Source of the DNA: CAZSDU01 sp963662525
GTDB lineage: Bacteria > Bacteroidota > Bacteroidia > Bacteroidales > FEN-979
Length of the DNA: 64,000 bases
Direction: 5' to 3'
Assembly: GCA_963662525.1 (NCBI GenBank)
Contig: OY759717.1
Location: forward strand, 1,054,001 to 1,118,000
Below the pieces are notes generated by a model. The model was not told the origin of the DNA, searched no databases, and saw only the letters and a list, made by a program, of their open reading frames with translations. Position numbers and translations under genes: made by a program. Below, piece after piece: positions 40,127 to 49,548 of the stretch. The stretch's first letter is position 1. The number at the start of each line of letters is the position of its first letter.

Positions 40127-41101
40127 ATGCAATCATCCTCCATTCTTCAGCAAAAAATCACGGAAGCCTTTACCAAAGAAGGTTTTCTTGCTGAGCCTTC
40201 AGAACTTTACGAACCGATTGCATATACCCTTTCACAGGGAGGAAAACGTATCCGGCCCTTGCTGGCATTGATGAGTTGTGATCTTTTCGGAGGAGATCCG
40301 GATCAGGCAATTTATCCGGCCATGGGACTGGAGATCTTTCATAATTTCACCCTGCTGCACGATGATATCATGGACAATGCTCCCTTAAGGCGAGGCCAAC
40401 AAACCGTTCACAAGAAATGGAACGCGAATACAGCCATTCTTTCCGGCGACACCATGTTTGTCCTGGCCTATGAGTACATCACCAAAACAGCCCCGGATAA
40501 ACTCCCCCTGGTGCTTAACCTTTTTAATACTACGGCCCGGGAAGTTTGCGAGGGACAACAATACGACATGAACTTTGAGACCCAAAGCGTGGTCAGCATT
40601 CCGGATTACCTGAAGATGATCCGACTGAAAACTGCGGTATTGCTTGCCTGCAGCCTGAAACTCGGAGCCATCCTCTCCGGAGCTGATCAGGATGCCACTG
40701 AAAAAATATACACTTTCGGGGAAAACCTGGGAATGGCATTTCAGCTTCAGGATGATTACCTGGATACATTCGGGAATGTGAATAAATTCGGTAAGGAAAT
40801 CGGGGGGGATATTCTGACCCGTAAAAAAACTTTTCTTTACCTGAAAGCTTTTGAACTGGCCAGGGAGGATACCCTGATCAAACTTACCCACTATTTTTCT
40901 GATCAGGAATTACCCTTTGCTGAAAAAGTTCAGAAAATCACCGAAATTTATAAATTGCTTAAAGTGGATGAAATGATCCAGGCGGAGATCCGGAATTATC
41001 TTGAAAAAAGTCTGACCTGCCTTCAAACTATTCAGATCGACGACGATCGGAAAGACGGATTAAAGTCACTTGCTGTGGAGATGATCGGCCGGGAAAGGTA
41101 A
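40127..41101 (+). CDS. Polyprenyl (trans-isoprenyl) diphosphate synthase
   Basis: A 324-aa all-helical prenyltransferase. The first Asp-rich motif is HDDIMDNAPLRRG (D79, D80, D83) and the second is FQLQDDYLDTFG. Residues 38-43 hold GGKRIR, the diphosphate-binding loop. It should lengthen isoprenoid chains for quinones or polyprenol carriers; chain length cannot be read safely. It starts 10 bases after rfbA on the same strand. Confidence 0.9.
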   Translation: MQSSSILQQKITEAFTKEGFLAEPSELYEPIAYTLSQGGKRIRPLLALMSCDLFGGDPDQAIYPAMGLEIFHNFTLLHDDIMDNAPLRRGQQTVHKKWNANTAILSGDTMFVLAYEYITKTAPDKLPLVLNLFNTTAREVCEGQQYDMNFETQSVVSIPDYLKMIRLKTAVLLACSLKLGAILSGADQDATEKIYTFGENLGMAFQLQDDYLDTFGNVNKFGKEIGGDILTRKKTFLYLKAFELAREDTLIKLTHYFSDQELPFAEKVQKITEIYKLLKVDEMIQAEIRNYLEKSLTCLQTIQIDDDRKDGLKSLAVEMIGRER

Positions 41102-41106
41102 GAACC

Positions 41107-41155
41107 CGCCAACCCACCAGCTCACCAGCTCACAAACTCAATAACTCCAACTCAT
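41107..41155. repeat. CTCACCAG-type tandem repeat overlapping the ABC-F gene end
   Basis: The array contains CCACCAGCTCACCAGCTCAC and continues to about 41155. The stop codon and last residues (YELELLSL) of the ABC-F gene are encoded in its right half. It belongs to the same family as the arrays at 24583 and 31971. Confidence 0.6.
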
Positions 41156-43073
41156 AATGCAGGGTTTCCCAGCGATGCATTTCCGTTTTTAAGGTTTGCT
41201 TCAGATTTTCGTATTCGCGGTACAAACTACCGTCCTGGATTTGCTGCTGATATTTAACAGGATTCCCAAGCATCTCTTCTTTCATCTTCATTTCTTTCTC
41301 AATCCATTCGATCTCCGCCTCACTTTTAACTATTTTCGTATTTACTTTACGGATCTTCCTTTCATTTTCCTTTTTCTTCTCCCAGGTTTGCTTGTTTTGG
41401 GAAACCACAGTTTCCTCCTTAACCAGCGATGCTGCTTGCTGAGCAGCATTGAGTTCGGAAAGTGTTCGCATTTTTCGCTGCTCCAGGAAATCATAAATAT
41501 CTCCCAGATATTCCTTGATTGTTGCATGGCGAAATTCAAAAACACGGTTTGTTAAACCCTGCAGAAAATCGCGGTCGTGGGAAACAATGATCAGGGTTCC
41601 GTCGAACTGGAGCAGGGCGCTTTTCAGTACATCCTTCGAATGCATGTCGAGATGGTTGGTTGGCTCGTCAAGAATGAGCAGGTTTGCCGGTGTAAGCAGG
41701 AGCTTCGCCAGCGAAAGTCTTGATTTTTCACCACCGGAAAGCACCTTAACCTTTTTCTCAATATCGTCGCCACTGAATAAAAAGCCTCCCAGTATACCTT
41801 TGATCCTGGGACGGATATCACCGACGGCAATATCGTCGATGGTTTTAAAAACGGTTTTTTCCGGATCCAGGTAATCACTCTGGTCCTGCGCATAATAACC
41901 CATCACTACATTATGCCCGTATTTCAATTCTCCCGAATATTCGGCTTTCCCGGTTATGATCTTGGAAAGTGTGGTTTTTCCTTCCCCATTTTTTCCGACA
42001 AAGGCGATACGATCATTTTTGATAACCGAAAATTCCAGGCTGTTCAGAACGCGCCTCTGGGGATAATCCTTACTTAGATTTTTCGCTTCCAGAATAATTT
42101 TCCCGGAATGAGGAGCCTTGGGAAACCGGAAATTGATGGCCGATTCATCCATATGGTCAATCTCTACCAGGTCGATCTTTTCCAGCATTTTTATTCTTGA
42201 CTGAACCTGGGAAGCTTTCGTGGCTTTTGACCGGAAGCGCTCAATGAAACGCTCTACCTGCCTGATCTGCCGCTGCTGATTATTATAGGTAGCCAGCTGA
42301 CTTTCCATCCGTTCTTCACGCATCTCAATGTAGCCGGAATAGTTTGCTTTATAATCAAATATCTTTCCAAAGCTGATTTCAATGGTACGCCGGGTAACGT
42401 TATCTAAAAAGGCCCTGTCGTGCGAAACCAGCATCAAAGCACCGTTGCAGGAGGAGAGGAATTCCTCCAGCCATTGTATCGACTCAATATCCAGGTGGTT
42501 GGTGGGCTCATCGAGTAAAATAAGATTAGGTTTCTGCAATAAAATCTTGGCTATTTCCACGCGCATCTGCCATCCGCTGCTGAAAGTAGACAAGCTGCGA
42601 TCCAGTTCACCCCGCTCGAAACCCAATCCCAGCAAGACTTTTTCAATATCCACATGAATTGCCTGTCCGCCGAGCATATGATAACGCTCAAGGGTATCCG
42701 CATGCCGCTTGAGCAGCTTATGATAATCATCCGATTCATAATCTGTCCTTTCACCAATCTCATTTTCATCCTTACGCAGAAGTATTTCCATTGAAACCAC
42801 ATCCTGAAATGCTGTCATGGTTTCTTCCATCACGCTTTTTGTACTCTGCGACTGCAACTCCTGAGGAAGGTAACCCACCGTAAATCCATCAGGTAAAATC
42901 ACCTCCCCTTCATCGGCCTTTTGCAGGTTTTTAATGATCTTCAGCAAGGTAGATTTACCTGCTCCGTTTTTGCCTACCAGACCAATGCGGTCCTTATCAT
43001 TGATAAAGAATGAAACATGATCGAAGAGGGATTCTCCTCCAAAAGCGACAGAAAGGTTGTTGATTGAAATCAT
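41130..43073 (-). CDS. ABC-F family ATPase
   Basis: A 647-aa soluble protein with two ABC domains and no membrane part. Walker A motifs are GLVGKNGAGKSTLLK (about 31-45) and AFVGKNGEGKTTLSK, signature sequences FSSGWQMR and LSGGEKSR, and each domain ends in LLDEPTNHLD or LILDEPTNHLD. A linker follows domain 1 and a coiled-coil domain ends the protein (about 550-640). Such proteins act on the ribosome in translation control or antibiotic protection. It is the Uup/YkpA-like branch; the specific role is not known. The -7 box TATCTTTG is five bases before the ATG at 43073. Confidence 0.9.
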   Translation of the reverse strand: MISINNLSVAFGGESLFDHVSFFINDKDRIGLVGKNGAGKSTLLKIIKNLQKADEGEVILPDGFTVGYLPQELQSQSTKSVMEETMTAFQDVVSMEILLRKDENEIGERTDYESDDYHKLLKRHADTLERYHMLGGQAIHVDIEKVLLGLGFERGELDRSLSTFSSGWQMRVEIAKILLQKPNLILLDEPTNHLDIESIQWLEEFLSSCNGALMLVSHDRAFLDNVTRRTIEISFGKIFDYKANYSGYIEMREERMESQLATYNNQQRQIRQVERFIERFRSKATKASQVQSRIKMLEKIDLVEIDHMDESAINFRFPKAPHSGKIILEAKNLSKDYPQRRVLNSLEFSVIKNDRIAFVGKNGEGKTTLSKIITGKAEYSGELKYGHNVVMGYYAQDQSDYLDPEKTVFKTIDDIAVGDIRPRIKGILGGFLFSGDDIEKKVKVLSGGEKSRLSLAKLLLTPANLLILDEPTNHLDMHSKDVLKSALLQFDGTLIIVSHDRDFLQGLTNRVFEFRHATIKEYLGDIYDFLEQRKMRTLSELNAAQQAASLVKEETVVSQNKQTWEKKKENERKIRKVNTKIVKSEAEIEWIEKEMKMKEEMLGNPVKYQQQIQDGSLYREYENLKQTLKTEMHRWETLHYELELLSL

Positions 43074-43077
43074 AAAG

Positions 43078-43085
43078 CAAAGATA
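43078..43085 (-). promoter_or_regulatory. -7 promoter box of the ABC-F gene
   Basis: TATCTTTG on the minus strand, so close to the ATG (43073) that the transcript would be almost leaderless. Confidence 0.5.
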
Positions 43086-43094
43086 CGAAAAAGA

Positions 43095-43120
43095 AAAAGG
43101 CCGGGTTTCCCCGGCCTTTT
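43095..43120. terminator. Bidirectional Rho-independent terminator
   Basis: AAAAGGCCGGG (43095-43105) pairs perfectly with CCCGGCCTTTT (43110-43120) around TTTC. It ends the long leftward transcript of the giant secreted protein that stops at 43140. Confidence 0.85.
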
Positions 43121-43139
43121 CAGAATATCCGATTAAGGA

Positions 43140-46100
43140 TTAGTGGGTTACAGTGATCTTGACGGTGCGGATACCCTGTGTGGTTGTAACCTTCACAAAG
43201 TAAACACCATTCAGCAGACCGGAAACATTGATCTTGGCAGCCTTGGTATCAACATTTTGCTTGTTGTAAACCGTCTGACCAACATAGTTCAACATTTCGA
43301 TATTCGTGATGCTGTAATCGCTGTTAACATTAACAACTTCAGTTGCCGGGTTCGGGTAGATGGAGAATGTTCCATTAACCTTAGGATCGATACCGGTGAT
43401 AACGTCAGCCATTACGATGTTAGAATTTTCAGAATTACATTCAGCAAAATGTGACTGTACATAATAATAATGCTTCTGGTAAGTCTGATCCGGGTCAACA
43501 TAGAATGTATCTACAACTATTGCAGTGTTGATCTGGTTGAAAGTAACCTGTTCGTCATCGCTGCGGAAGATGTCGTATCCAAGCAGTGAAGAAGCAAGAG
43601 GAGCATTAACAGTTCTGGGAGTACCAGTTTTGGCTTCACCCTTAACAGGATTAGTTGTAAAAGTACCAGTGGAGTAGTAAGGTGTTTGCTTCAGATAAGC
43701 AGGAGCACCGGTTTTACCCTTCACGGTTTCTATAAGGGCTTCAATATCCCAGTTGTAATCCAATGATGGATTCAGAGAAATCAAAGTAGCCCAGGCACCC
43801 TGATAATACATCATGTTACCGAACTCATCAATAGCCGGACCAGCGTCAACGCCTGCAGGATAACCTGAAGAAGCATTAACATTTACACCTATCCAGAGTT
43901 CCTGAGTTACATCGATAGGTTCAGGACTTGCAATGGAAATCTCGTTCCAGTCATCGTCAGTAACTGAAGCAACAGCCTGGTCAATGATCAGGTTAGCTGC
44001 ATCAGCGCCTTGCCATACTCTGATTTTGTATGTAGCAACACCACTGCTGGCAGGCCAGAAACGAACTTTAGTAACAGAACCGCCATCGAGGCCGGAGATC
44101 ATAGCAGGAGTCCAACGGGCTGCGATATCAAATTCAACAGCGCCACCGGTTCCGATAGCATCAGTATTGGTACCATCATCCCAGGTAATCCATGTTGCGG
44201 GAGGTCCTTGTTTGCAGCTCGGCGGAGTCCATGACAGATAAACATCATTGTCCTTAACGTCTTTAACTGCAAGGGCTGTCGGAGGAGTACAAACAGCATA
44301 CACGTGAATGTTGTCAACATACCAATGTAAAATATCCTGGCTGTCTTCGCCATGAGCGCGGAAACGGACCTTGAAGGCTTTTCCTAAGGCAGTTGCAATT
44401 TTTACATGTTTGGTTGTCCAGTCAAAGGAACCATTGTTAACATAGGTTTCTTTGCTTGACCATGAACCATTAACGAATAACTCAACATCGAGTTTTTCTT
44501 TGCTGGTATTGTTACGGTCAACCAGTTTCACGTCGAAATCAACCCAAACGGTAGCACAGGTGTACTGTGAAGCATTAAGAACCGGGGTTTCAATTGACTG
44601 ATTATAGTCAACGATAGCGGGTAACCACGAGAAATCGGCAGTAGGTGCAGGATTACCGGTAGCGGTATTCATGAGCCAGTTGCCTGTATGTGACCAATCG
44701 TTGTAAGCGTAGGAACCAGCATCCCATGGTTCAAAGAATGGAATGAAACGTCCGCATTCGATATTAATTTCAATCGGGCCTTCAAGCATTGACTCGCCGA
44801 ATTGTCCGGGATAGAGATAAGGGGTAAGATCATACCATGCAGAAACTTCATATTCATGAATACCGGGATCCACGTTATAGTCATAATACCAGGTGGTATC
44901 TTTACCGGAAACATAATCCAGGTAGAGACCATCGCGATAAATCTTATAACCGAGTAAACCGGCAGGATCGTGGCTGGAAGTAATAGGAATACTGGCAGCG
45001 GTAATTTCAGCATAATAAAGACTGCTTAAAATTGTGGTTGCTCCGGTTGTAACGTCAACTGCGCGGATTTCTCCGGTAAGGTTGGTGCCGTTAAAGCCAC
45101 CCAAGAGTACATTGCCTGTAGCCTGGTCATAAAGTTCACACTGTGCATACTGTGCATTGAATCCCAATGATCCGATGGCAGTTGCAGCGCCTGTGGCTTT
45201 ATCGATGGAATAGAACCTGTCGGTGCCGACATCATGGCCCCATAAGTTACCATCGTCATCGCAGGTGATACCAATCATGGTACTGACACCACCATTGAAA
45301 GCTCCAACTAAAGTTGCGCTTGGAACGGTAGGATCAATTCTCCATAAAGTACCAGCAGTAGCATCGTTGCCATAGAGGAAGTTGGTTGTAGGATCAATGG
45401 CCAAACCATTAAATCCACCGGTATGTCCGGTCATGTTGCCAACAAGTGTGGCAGCGCCGGTAGCTCTGTCAATCTTATAAAGATTGTTGTTTCCGTAGTA
45501 TGATGCATAAACCCAGTTCAGTTCACCAACCGGAGAAGCATAACCACTGTTGAAATCTCCAAGAGGATTACCGGAAACAACCGTATATCCAGCCAGGTTA
45601 TCAACGTCAAAATTAATAATCTCAGCATTAACAGCTTCGAATCCTAAAGCAGTTGATCCTTTGGGACCATAGCTTACGGTATTCATTTCTGCTACTGCAG
45701 GATCCATTTTGGAACGATCGATAGGAGCAAGTCCTGCATTGGGAGCCATATTTTCAACTTCGCCCTTGAACGCGGGAACATGAACCTTGGAAGCAATTGC
45801 CGGTTTTGTCCAGGTGAGGTAAGCGTTACATTCGATACCTTCGCCCTGTAATACTGTAGGAGGATAGAGGAATTTCGACTGGAAGTCATAGCATGACTCA
45901 GTAGAATAACCACTGCCATAAACAGCCTTTACACAAGCATGATAGTATGTACCATACGTAACATGGTTAGGCGGAATGGTATAGGTAGTGTCGGTTGTAA
46001 CACCATCCAGGGTGCCATTCAGGTAAACATTGTAGGCAAGGATACATGGCTTGGGATCAGGAACAGTGGCAACGATTTTCACATTGTCGATATCCCAGTT

Positions 46101-48722
46101 GTTGATGTTAAATACATCGGAACCATGGGCATTGAAACGGATCTTGAAAGTGCTGTTGGTATAAGCAGCAATGTTGATCGTTTCGGTTGTCCAGTCAATG
46201 TTTCCTTCGTTGGCATAATGCTTGAGGGAAGTCCAGGGACCAGCGCCAACCTGAATTTCAACATCCAGTTGTTCTGCACCGTCACTTGCATAATCGGACA
46301 GATAGATGTCGTATTTCAGTTTAAAATCAGCTGCACCCATACCTGTAAATGATTTACTGGTAAGACTATAGCTATAGTTGGTTACATATGAGAGCCAGTT
46401 GAACTCGGCAGAAGGAGCCGGGTTTCCAGTGCCGGTAGCCAGTACCCAGTAACCACCATTAACCCATGCGTTGGTTCCAAAGCCGGTAGTGAATTCCTCG
46501 AAGAGCATGTTGTTCATTCCTGTAGGAGGATTCCATGTTGCGAGCAATGAGAACTGATCAACGAACATGTTCTTGGGTGGAATTTTATCGATCAGCAGGG
46601 CTACTTCAATGGTCATGTCACCCATAATGGTGGCAGTGGAATTGTAAACTGAATAGCCTGAACGGGTTCCTTTTACGGCATAAGAGCCTTTCCATACATG
46701 GGGGAACAGCACTTTACCGGTAGCATCGGTGGTTCCGGTATAAACGGAGTCAACGCCAGGAGCGGTATTGGTGAGTGTGATGATGGTTCCGGCTGCAGGT
46801 GTAGCGGCACAGGTCAGCGTAACATTAACGGTAACGGCAGCAGTCCAGTTCTTTCCAATCGGGTTGGAATAAGTAAAGTCTGACCAGCGGTTTCCGGTAT
46901 ATTTGGTCTGAACGGCCCATCTCCATGGAGCGTCTTCCAAAGTCTGCCAGCTGTTATCAATGGTATTGGTAGCAGTCGGGGTGCTGATCTGGGTCCAGGT
47001 ACCAGGAGCCACGTTTCCGGTAGCAATTTCCTGTGTCTGTTTCAGACGATAAACCCTGTAACCAAGGATAGCATCGATAGGACCACCAGCGCCGTTGACA
47101 ACGCAACGCATCATAAAGTTACCGTCGGCGGGTAACCAGGGGCCACTGCCTGTTACGAATTTGGAGTAGCTTCTCAGCTGGGTAGCTGTATTATCAACAC
47201 CAATACGTGCAGCAGCGGGAGGAACGCCACCCTGGATCATAACCAGGAAGAAGTTTCCGCTGGTGAGATTGGTTGCAGGTAATGCAAAAGCATTCCATCC
47301 GAAAGTAGTCGGCTGAACATCGATAGGATCTCCAATAGCAGCTCCGGGAGTACCACCAGCGCCGGTTGCATCATAGATCTGGATCTGGAAAGGAGCCAGG
47401 GTTGATGGAACGGTTCCTGAAGGATAATCCGATGCTTTACCAATATTGACACTACCGCTGATAATGGTGGCAGGATAGTTCAGTGCGGTGAAAGCAACAG
47501 CATTCATATTGCCTTCCTGTGCCCAAACGGTTGAAAGTTCCTGTACGCCATCGTCATAGATGAGTTCATAATTTCCCTTGGGAACACCCCAGTTGAGGTT
47601 AACCGTTGTGGGAGGAGTAAGGGCAGCAACAAAAGGCTGAGCTGGTTTGTTGAGGGCTTCGGCCAGGCCGACGTTCAGGGTGGTAGTATTACCAGCAGTG
47701 AAAGTCAGGGTACCGGAAGTATAATCTTCAAACCCGGCTTTGGTTACCGTTGCTGTTCCGGAAGTTGTAGGATAGATAGAAATGGTATAAGAACCGTCGG
47801 TAAGTGAATAGGCGGTATTGCCATTGCATACGATCTTCGCACCTTTAACAGGATTTCCGCTGGCTGCATTGGTAATGATACCGGCCAGAGTAGCAGGAAT
47901 GGGAGCCATACAGAAGTTGTAGGTCGTTGTTGTATTTCCGATTACTGTTACGGGAGAAGTATAAGGTGTAAAACCGGCAAAGGTAGCGGTGATCGTCTGA
48001 GCACCGGCCGGAATGCTGTTGAGGGTGTAAACGCCACTGGCATTGGTCAGAACCGGTCCGATACCACCGCAGCTTACAGGCACGTTGGCCATAACCGCGT
48101 TGTTGTAGCAGTTCCTGACAGTTCCGGTGAGGTTACCTGTCTGCATCCCCTTGATGTGGGTAAGGTCAGTGAATACATTGTATCCGTAGTTCGAAATGAA
48201 CCGGTAGGCAATGTACAGGGTGGCCTGGTTGGCTGCGCCCGCGGGCAAAGCCTGGGTGAAGACCTGCCAACCAAGAGTAGCGCCATAATTGTAATAGCCA
48301 ACTCCAGCCTGTGTCCAGGTTGTACCATTGGTTGACCATTCAACGAACAGACCATCACCAGCACTGAAGGTAGTTTGCATGTACATGGCAAAATCGACCG
48401 TGATGTTGGAGTAGCCCATCGTAGAAATGGAAGCAGTTCGTCTTAAGCGGTTCTGATAACCTGTTGAGGCATTCCATGAGTTAAACTGAACCATCCTCGC
48501 ACCTTCATAATTTGAACAGGTGGGGAGTGTTCCGCCATTAACCCAGGAAGTCCAGTTACCATAACCGAGTTGATCGACAGCCCAGCCAGCCGGCGGGGTT
48601 GTACCTACTGCAGCTGTTTCCCAGCCCTCAGTATACAGGGTTATCTGGGCTTTGCTCTGAAATGCAAATGCCAACAGTAATAATACCATCAACACCTGCA
48701 GAGACTTTGTAACAGTTTTCAT
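43140..48722 (-). CDS. Giant multidomain secreted T9SS surface protein
   Basis: A 1860-aa protein. The ATG at 48722 starts a signal peptide ending at SKAQ. Domains in order: a choice-of-anchor J/MAM-like sandwich (about 25-190), two carboxypeptidase-regulatory-like domains, a fibronectin III-type region with an ELIYDDGVQE motif, another anchor J domain (GNPAPSAEFNWLSYVTNYSY), a propeller-like segment (NNLYKIDRATGAATLVGN, about residues 1125-1290), a third anchor J domain, a fibronectin-like domain with DDGTN, and a T9SS sorting domain (FSIYPNPATEVVNVN). No catalytic motif is visible, so adhesion or matrix binding is likely. Closely related to the protein at 49549-53517. Confidence 0.85.
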   Translation of the reverse strand: MKTVTKSLQVLMVLLLLAFAFQSKAQITLYTEGWETAAVGTTPPAGWAVDQLGYGNWTSWVNGGTLPTCSNYEGARMVQFNSWNASTGYQNRLRRTASISTMGYSNITVDFAMYMQTTFSAGDGLFVEWSTNGTTWTQAGVGYYNYGATLGWQVFTQALPAGAANQATLYIAYRFISNYGYNVFTDLTHIKGMQTGNLTGTVRNCYNNAVMANVPVSCGGIGPVLTNASGVYTLNSIPAGAQTITATFAGFTPYTSPVTVIGNTTTTYNFCMAPIPATLAGIITNAASGNPVKGAKIVCNGNTAYSLTDGSYTISIYPTTSGTATVTKAGFEDYTSGTLTFTAGNTTTLNVGLAEALNKPAQPFVAALTPPTTVNLNWGVPKGNYELIYDDGVQELSTVWAQEGNMNAVAFTALNYPATIISGSVNIGKASDYPSGTVPSTLAPFQIQIYDATGAGGTPGAAIGDPIDVQPTTFGWNAFALPATNLTSGNFFLVMIQGGVPPAAARIGVDNTATQLRSYSKFVTGSGPWLPADGNFMMRCVVNGAGGPIDAILGYRVYRLKQTQEIATGNVAPGTWTQISTPTATNTIDNSWQTLEDAPWRWAVQTKYTGNRWSDFTYSNPIGKNWTAAVTVNVTLTCAATPAAGTIITLTNTAPGVDSVYTGTTDATGKVLFPHVWKGSYAVKGTRSGYSVYNSTATIMGDMTIEVALLIDKIPPKNMFVDQFSLLATWNPPTGMNNMLFEEFTTGFGTNAWVNGGYWVLATGTGNPAPSAEFNWLSYVTNYSYSLTSKSFTGMGAADFKLKYDIYLSDYASDGAEQLDVEIQVGAGPWTSLKHYANEGNIDWTTETINIAAYTNSTFKIRFNAHGSDVFNINNWDIDNVKIVATVPDPKPCILAYNVYLNGTLDGVTTDTTYTIPPNHVTYGTYYHACVKAVYGSGYSTESCYDFQSKFLYPPTVLQGEGIECNAYLTWTKPAIASKVHVPAFKGEVENMAPNAGLAPIDRSKMDPAVAEMNTVSYGPKGSTALGFEAVNAEIINFDVDNLAGYTVVSGNPLGDFNSGYASPVGELNWVYASYYGNNNLYKIDRATGAATLVGNMTGHTGGFNGLAIDPTTNFLYGNDATAGTLWRIDPTVPSATLVGAFNGGVSTMIGITCDDDGNLWGHDVGTDRFYSIDKATGAATAIGSLGFNAQYAQCELYDQATGNVLLGGFNGTNLTGEIRAVDVTTGATTILSSLYYAEITAASIPITSSHDPAGLLGYKIYRDGLYLDYVSGKDTTWYYDYNVDPGIHEYEVSAWYDLTPYLYPGQFGESMLEGPIEINIECGRFIPFFEPWDAGSYAYNDWSHTGNWLMNTATGNPAPTADFSWLPAIVDYNQSIETPVLNASQYTCATVWVDFDVKLVDRNNTSKEKLDVELFVNGSWSSKETYVNNGSFDWTTKHVKIATALGKAFKVRFRAHGEDSQDILHWYVDNIHVYAVCTPPTALAVKDVKDNDVYLSWTPPSCKQGPPATWITWDDGTNTDAIGTGGAVEFDIAARWTPAMISGLDGGSVTKVRFWPASSGVATYKIRVWQGADAANLIIDQAVASVTDDDWNEISIASPEPIDVTQELWIGVNVNASSGYPAGVDAGPAIDEFGNMMYYQGAWATLISLNPSLDYNWDIEALIETVKGKTGAPAYLKQTPYYSTGTFTTNPVKGEAKTGTPRTVNAPLASSLLGYDIFRSDDEQVTFNQINTAIVVDTFYVDPDQTYQKHYYYVQSHFAECNSENSNIVMADVITGIDPKVNGTFSIYPNPATEVVNVNSDYSITNIEMLNYVGQTVYNKQNVDTKAAKINVSGLLNGVYFVKVTTTQGIRTVKITVTH

Positions 48723-48758
48723 AATGTTGTTAATTTTAGTTATTAATAAGTGAATAAA

Positions 48759-48766
48759 CAAAAATA
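48759..48766 (-). promoter_or_regulatory. -7 promoter box of the giant secreted protein
   Basis: TATTTTTG on the minus strand, 37 bases before the ATG at 48722. The rest of the spacer 48777-49057 holds the promoter of the + strand lipoprotein and nothing else recognisable. Confidence 0.55.
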
Positions 48767-49003
48767 TGGGGATCAATTTTACAATTGATATATATAGGGA
48801 TTTGCTTCATAAATAGTTAATGCCATTTAGAGTATTTACCCAAATGACTGATTATGTTCGTGTTAGTACTATATATGGTAAAAAAGCGCCCCCGCTTTTT
48901 TACTCTGACAGCAAATATAAAACAATTTATTTTATTAAAAACAAATTTTATTGAATATTTTGTATAAGTTTTTTCGGGTCCGGAGGCGGGCTGAAAAAAT
49001 TTA

Positions 49004-49011
49004 TACCTTTG
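49004..49011 (+). promoter_or_regulatory. -7 promoter box of the lipocalin-like lipoprotein
   Basis: TACCTTTG matches TAnnTTTG, 46 bases before the ATG at 49058. Confidence 0.55.
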
Positions 49012-49057
49012 CCGGTTAATATTCTATTTCGGATTTTCATAAAATAAATCAATTACC

Positions 49058-49537
49058 ATGAAAATTTTTCAATCGCCATTATTATTCATCGTCGCAGGTA
49101 TTTTCATGCTTTCCTCCTGTGCCACGGTGAACAACCTGAACGGCAAACTGATCGTCGGCTCCTGGAAGAATGTAAAGGTACTGGGCTGTTCCTCCGCTTC
49201 TTCAACGGATGAAACTGCTGCCGTGGAAATGAAACAGATGATCCGGGGGACCGGTGAATCCATGGATATCAGCAGCATGCTTGGCAGGTATCCGGAAATG
49301 ACCAGCGCCATTGAGTTCAAGGCCGACAATACGGTTAAAATCACTGCTGAAAAAAACACGGTTCAAGGGAACTGGAAGATCAACAAGACCGGGACAAAGA
49401 TCACGATCACCGGCCCGGATAAGAAGAAAATCGCCATGATTGAACTGAAACGCGTTGATGCCACTACCATGGAATTAGTTGATCCGTTTTCGGTCTGTCT
49501 CAATGGCAATTTTATTCTTTTATTCAGGAAACAGTAA
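49058..49537 (+). CDS. Lipocalin-like lipoprotein, 159 aa
   Basis: A small lipoprotein (lipobox LSSC, Cys21). The mature part starts with KLIVGSWKNVKV, the opening of lipocalin-like barrels of the DUF4923/lipocalin-like lipoprotein type, followed by strands such as AIEFKADNTVKITAEKNT and GNWKINKTGTKITITG. It could hold a small lipid or other hydrophobic ligand at the envelope. It lies alone on the + strand between the two giant minus-strand T9SS genes. Confidence 0.75.
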   Translation: MKIFQSPLLFIVAGIFMLSSCATVNNLNGKLIVGSWKNVKVLGCSSASSTDETAAVEMKQMIRGTGESMDISSMLGRYPEMTSAIEFKADNTVKITAEKNTVQGNWKINKTGTKITITGPDKKKIAMIELKRVDATTMELVDPFSVCLNGNFILLFRKQ

Positions 49538-49548
49538 AGGCGGGTTTT

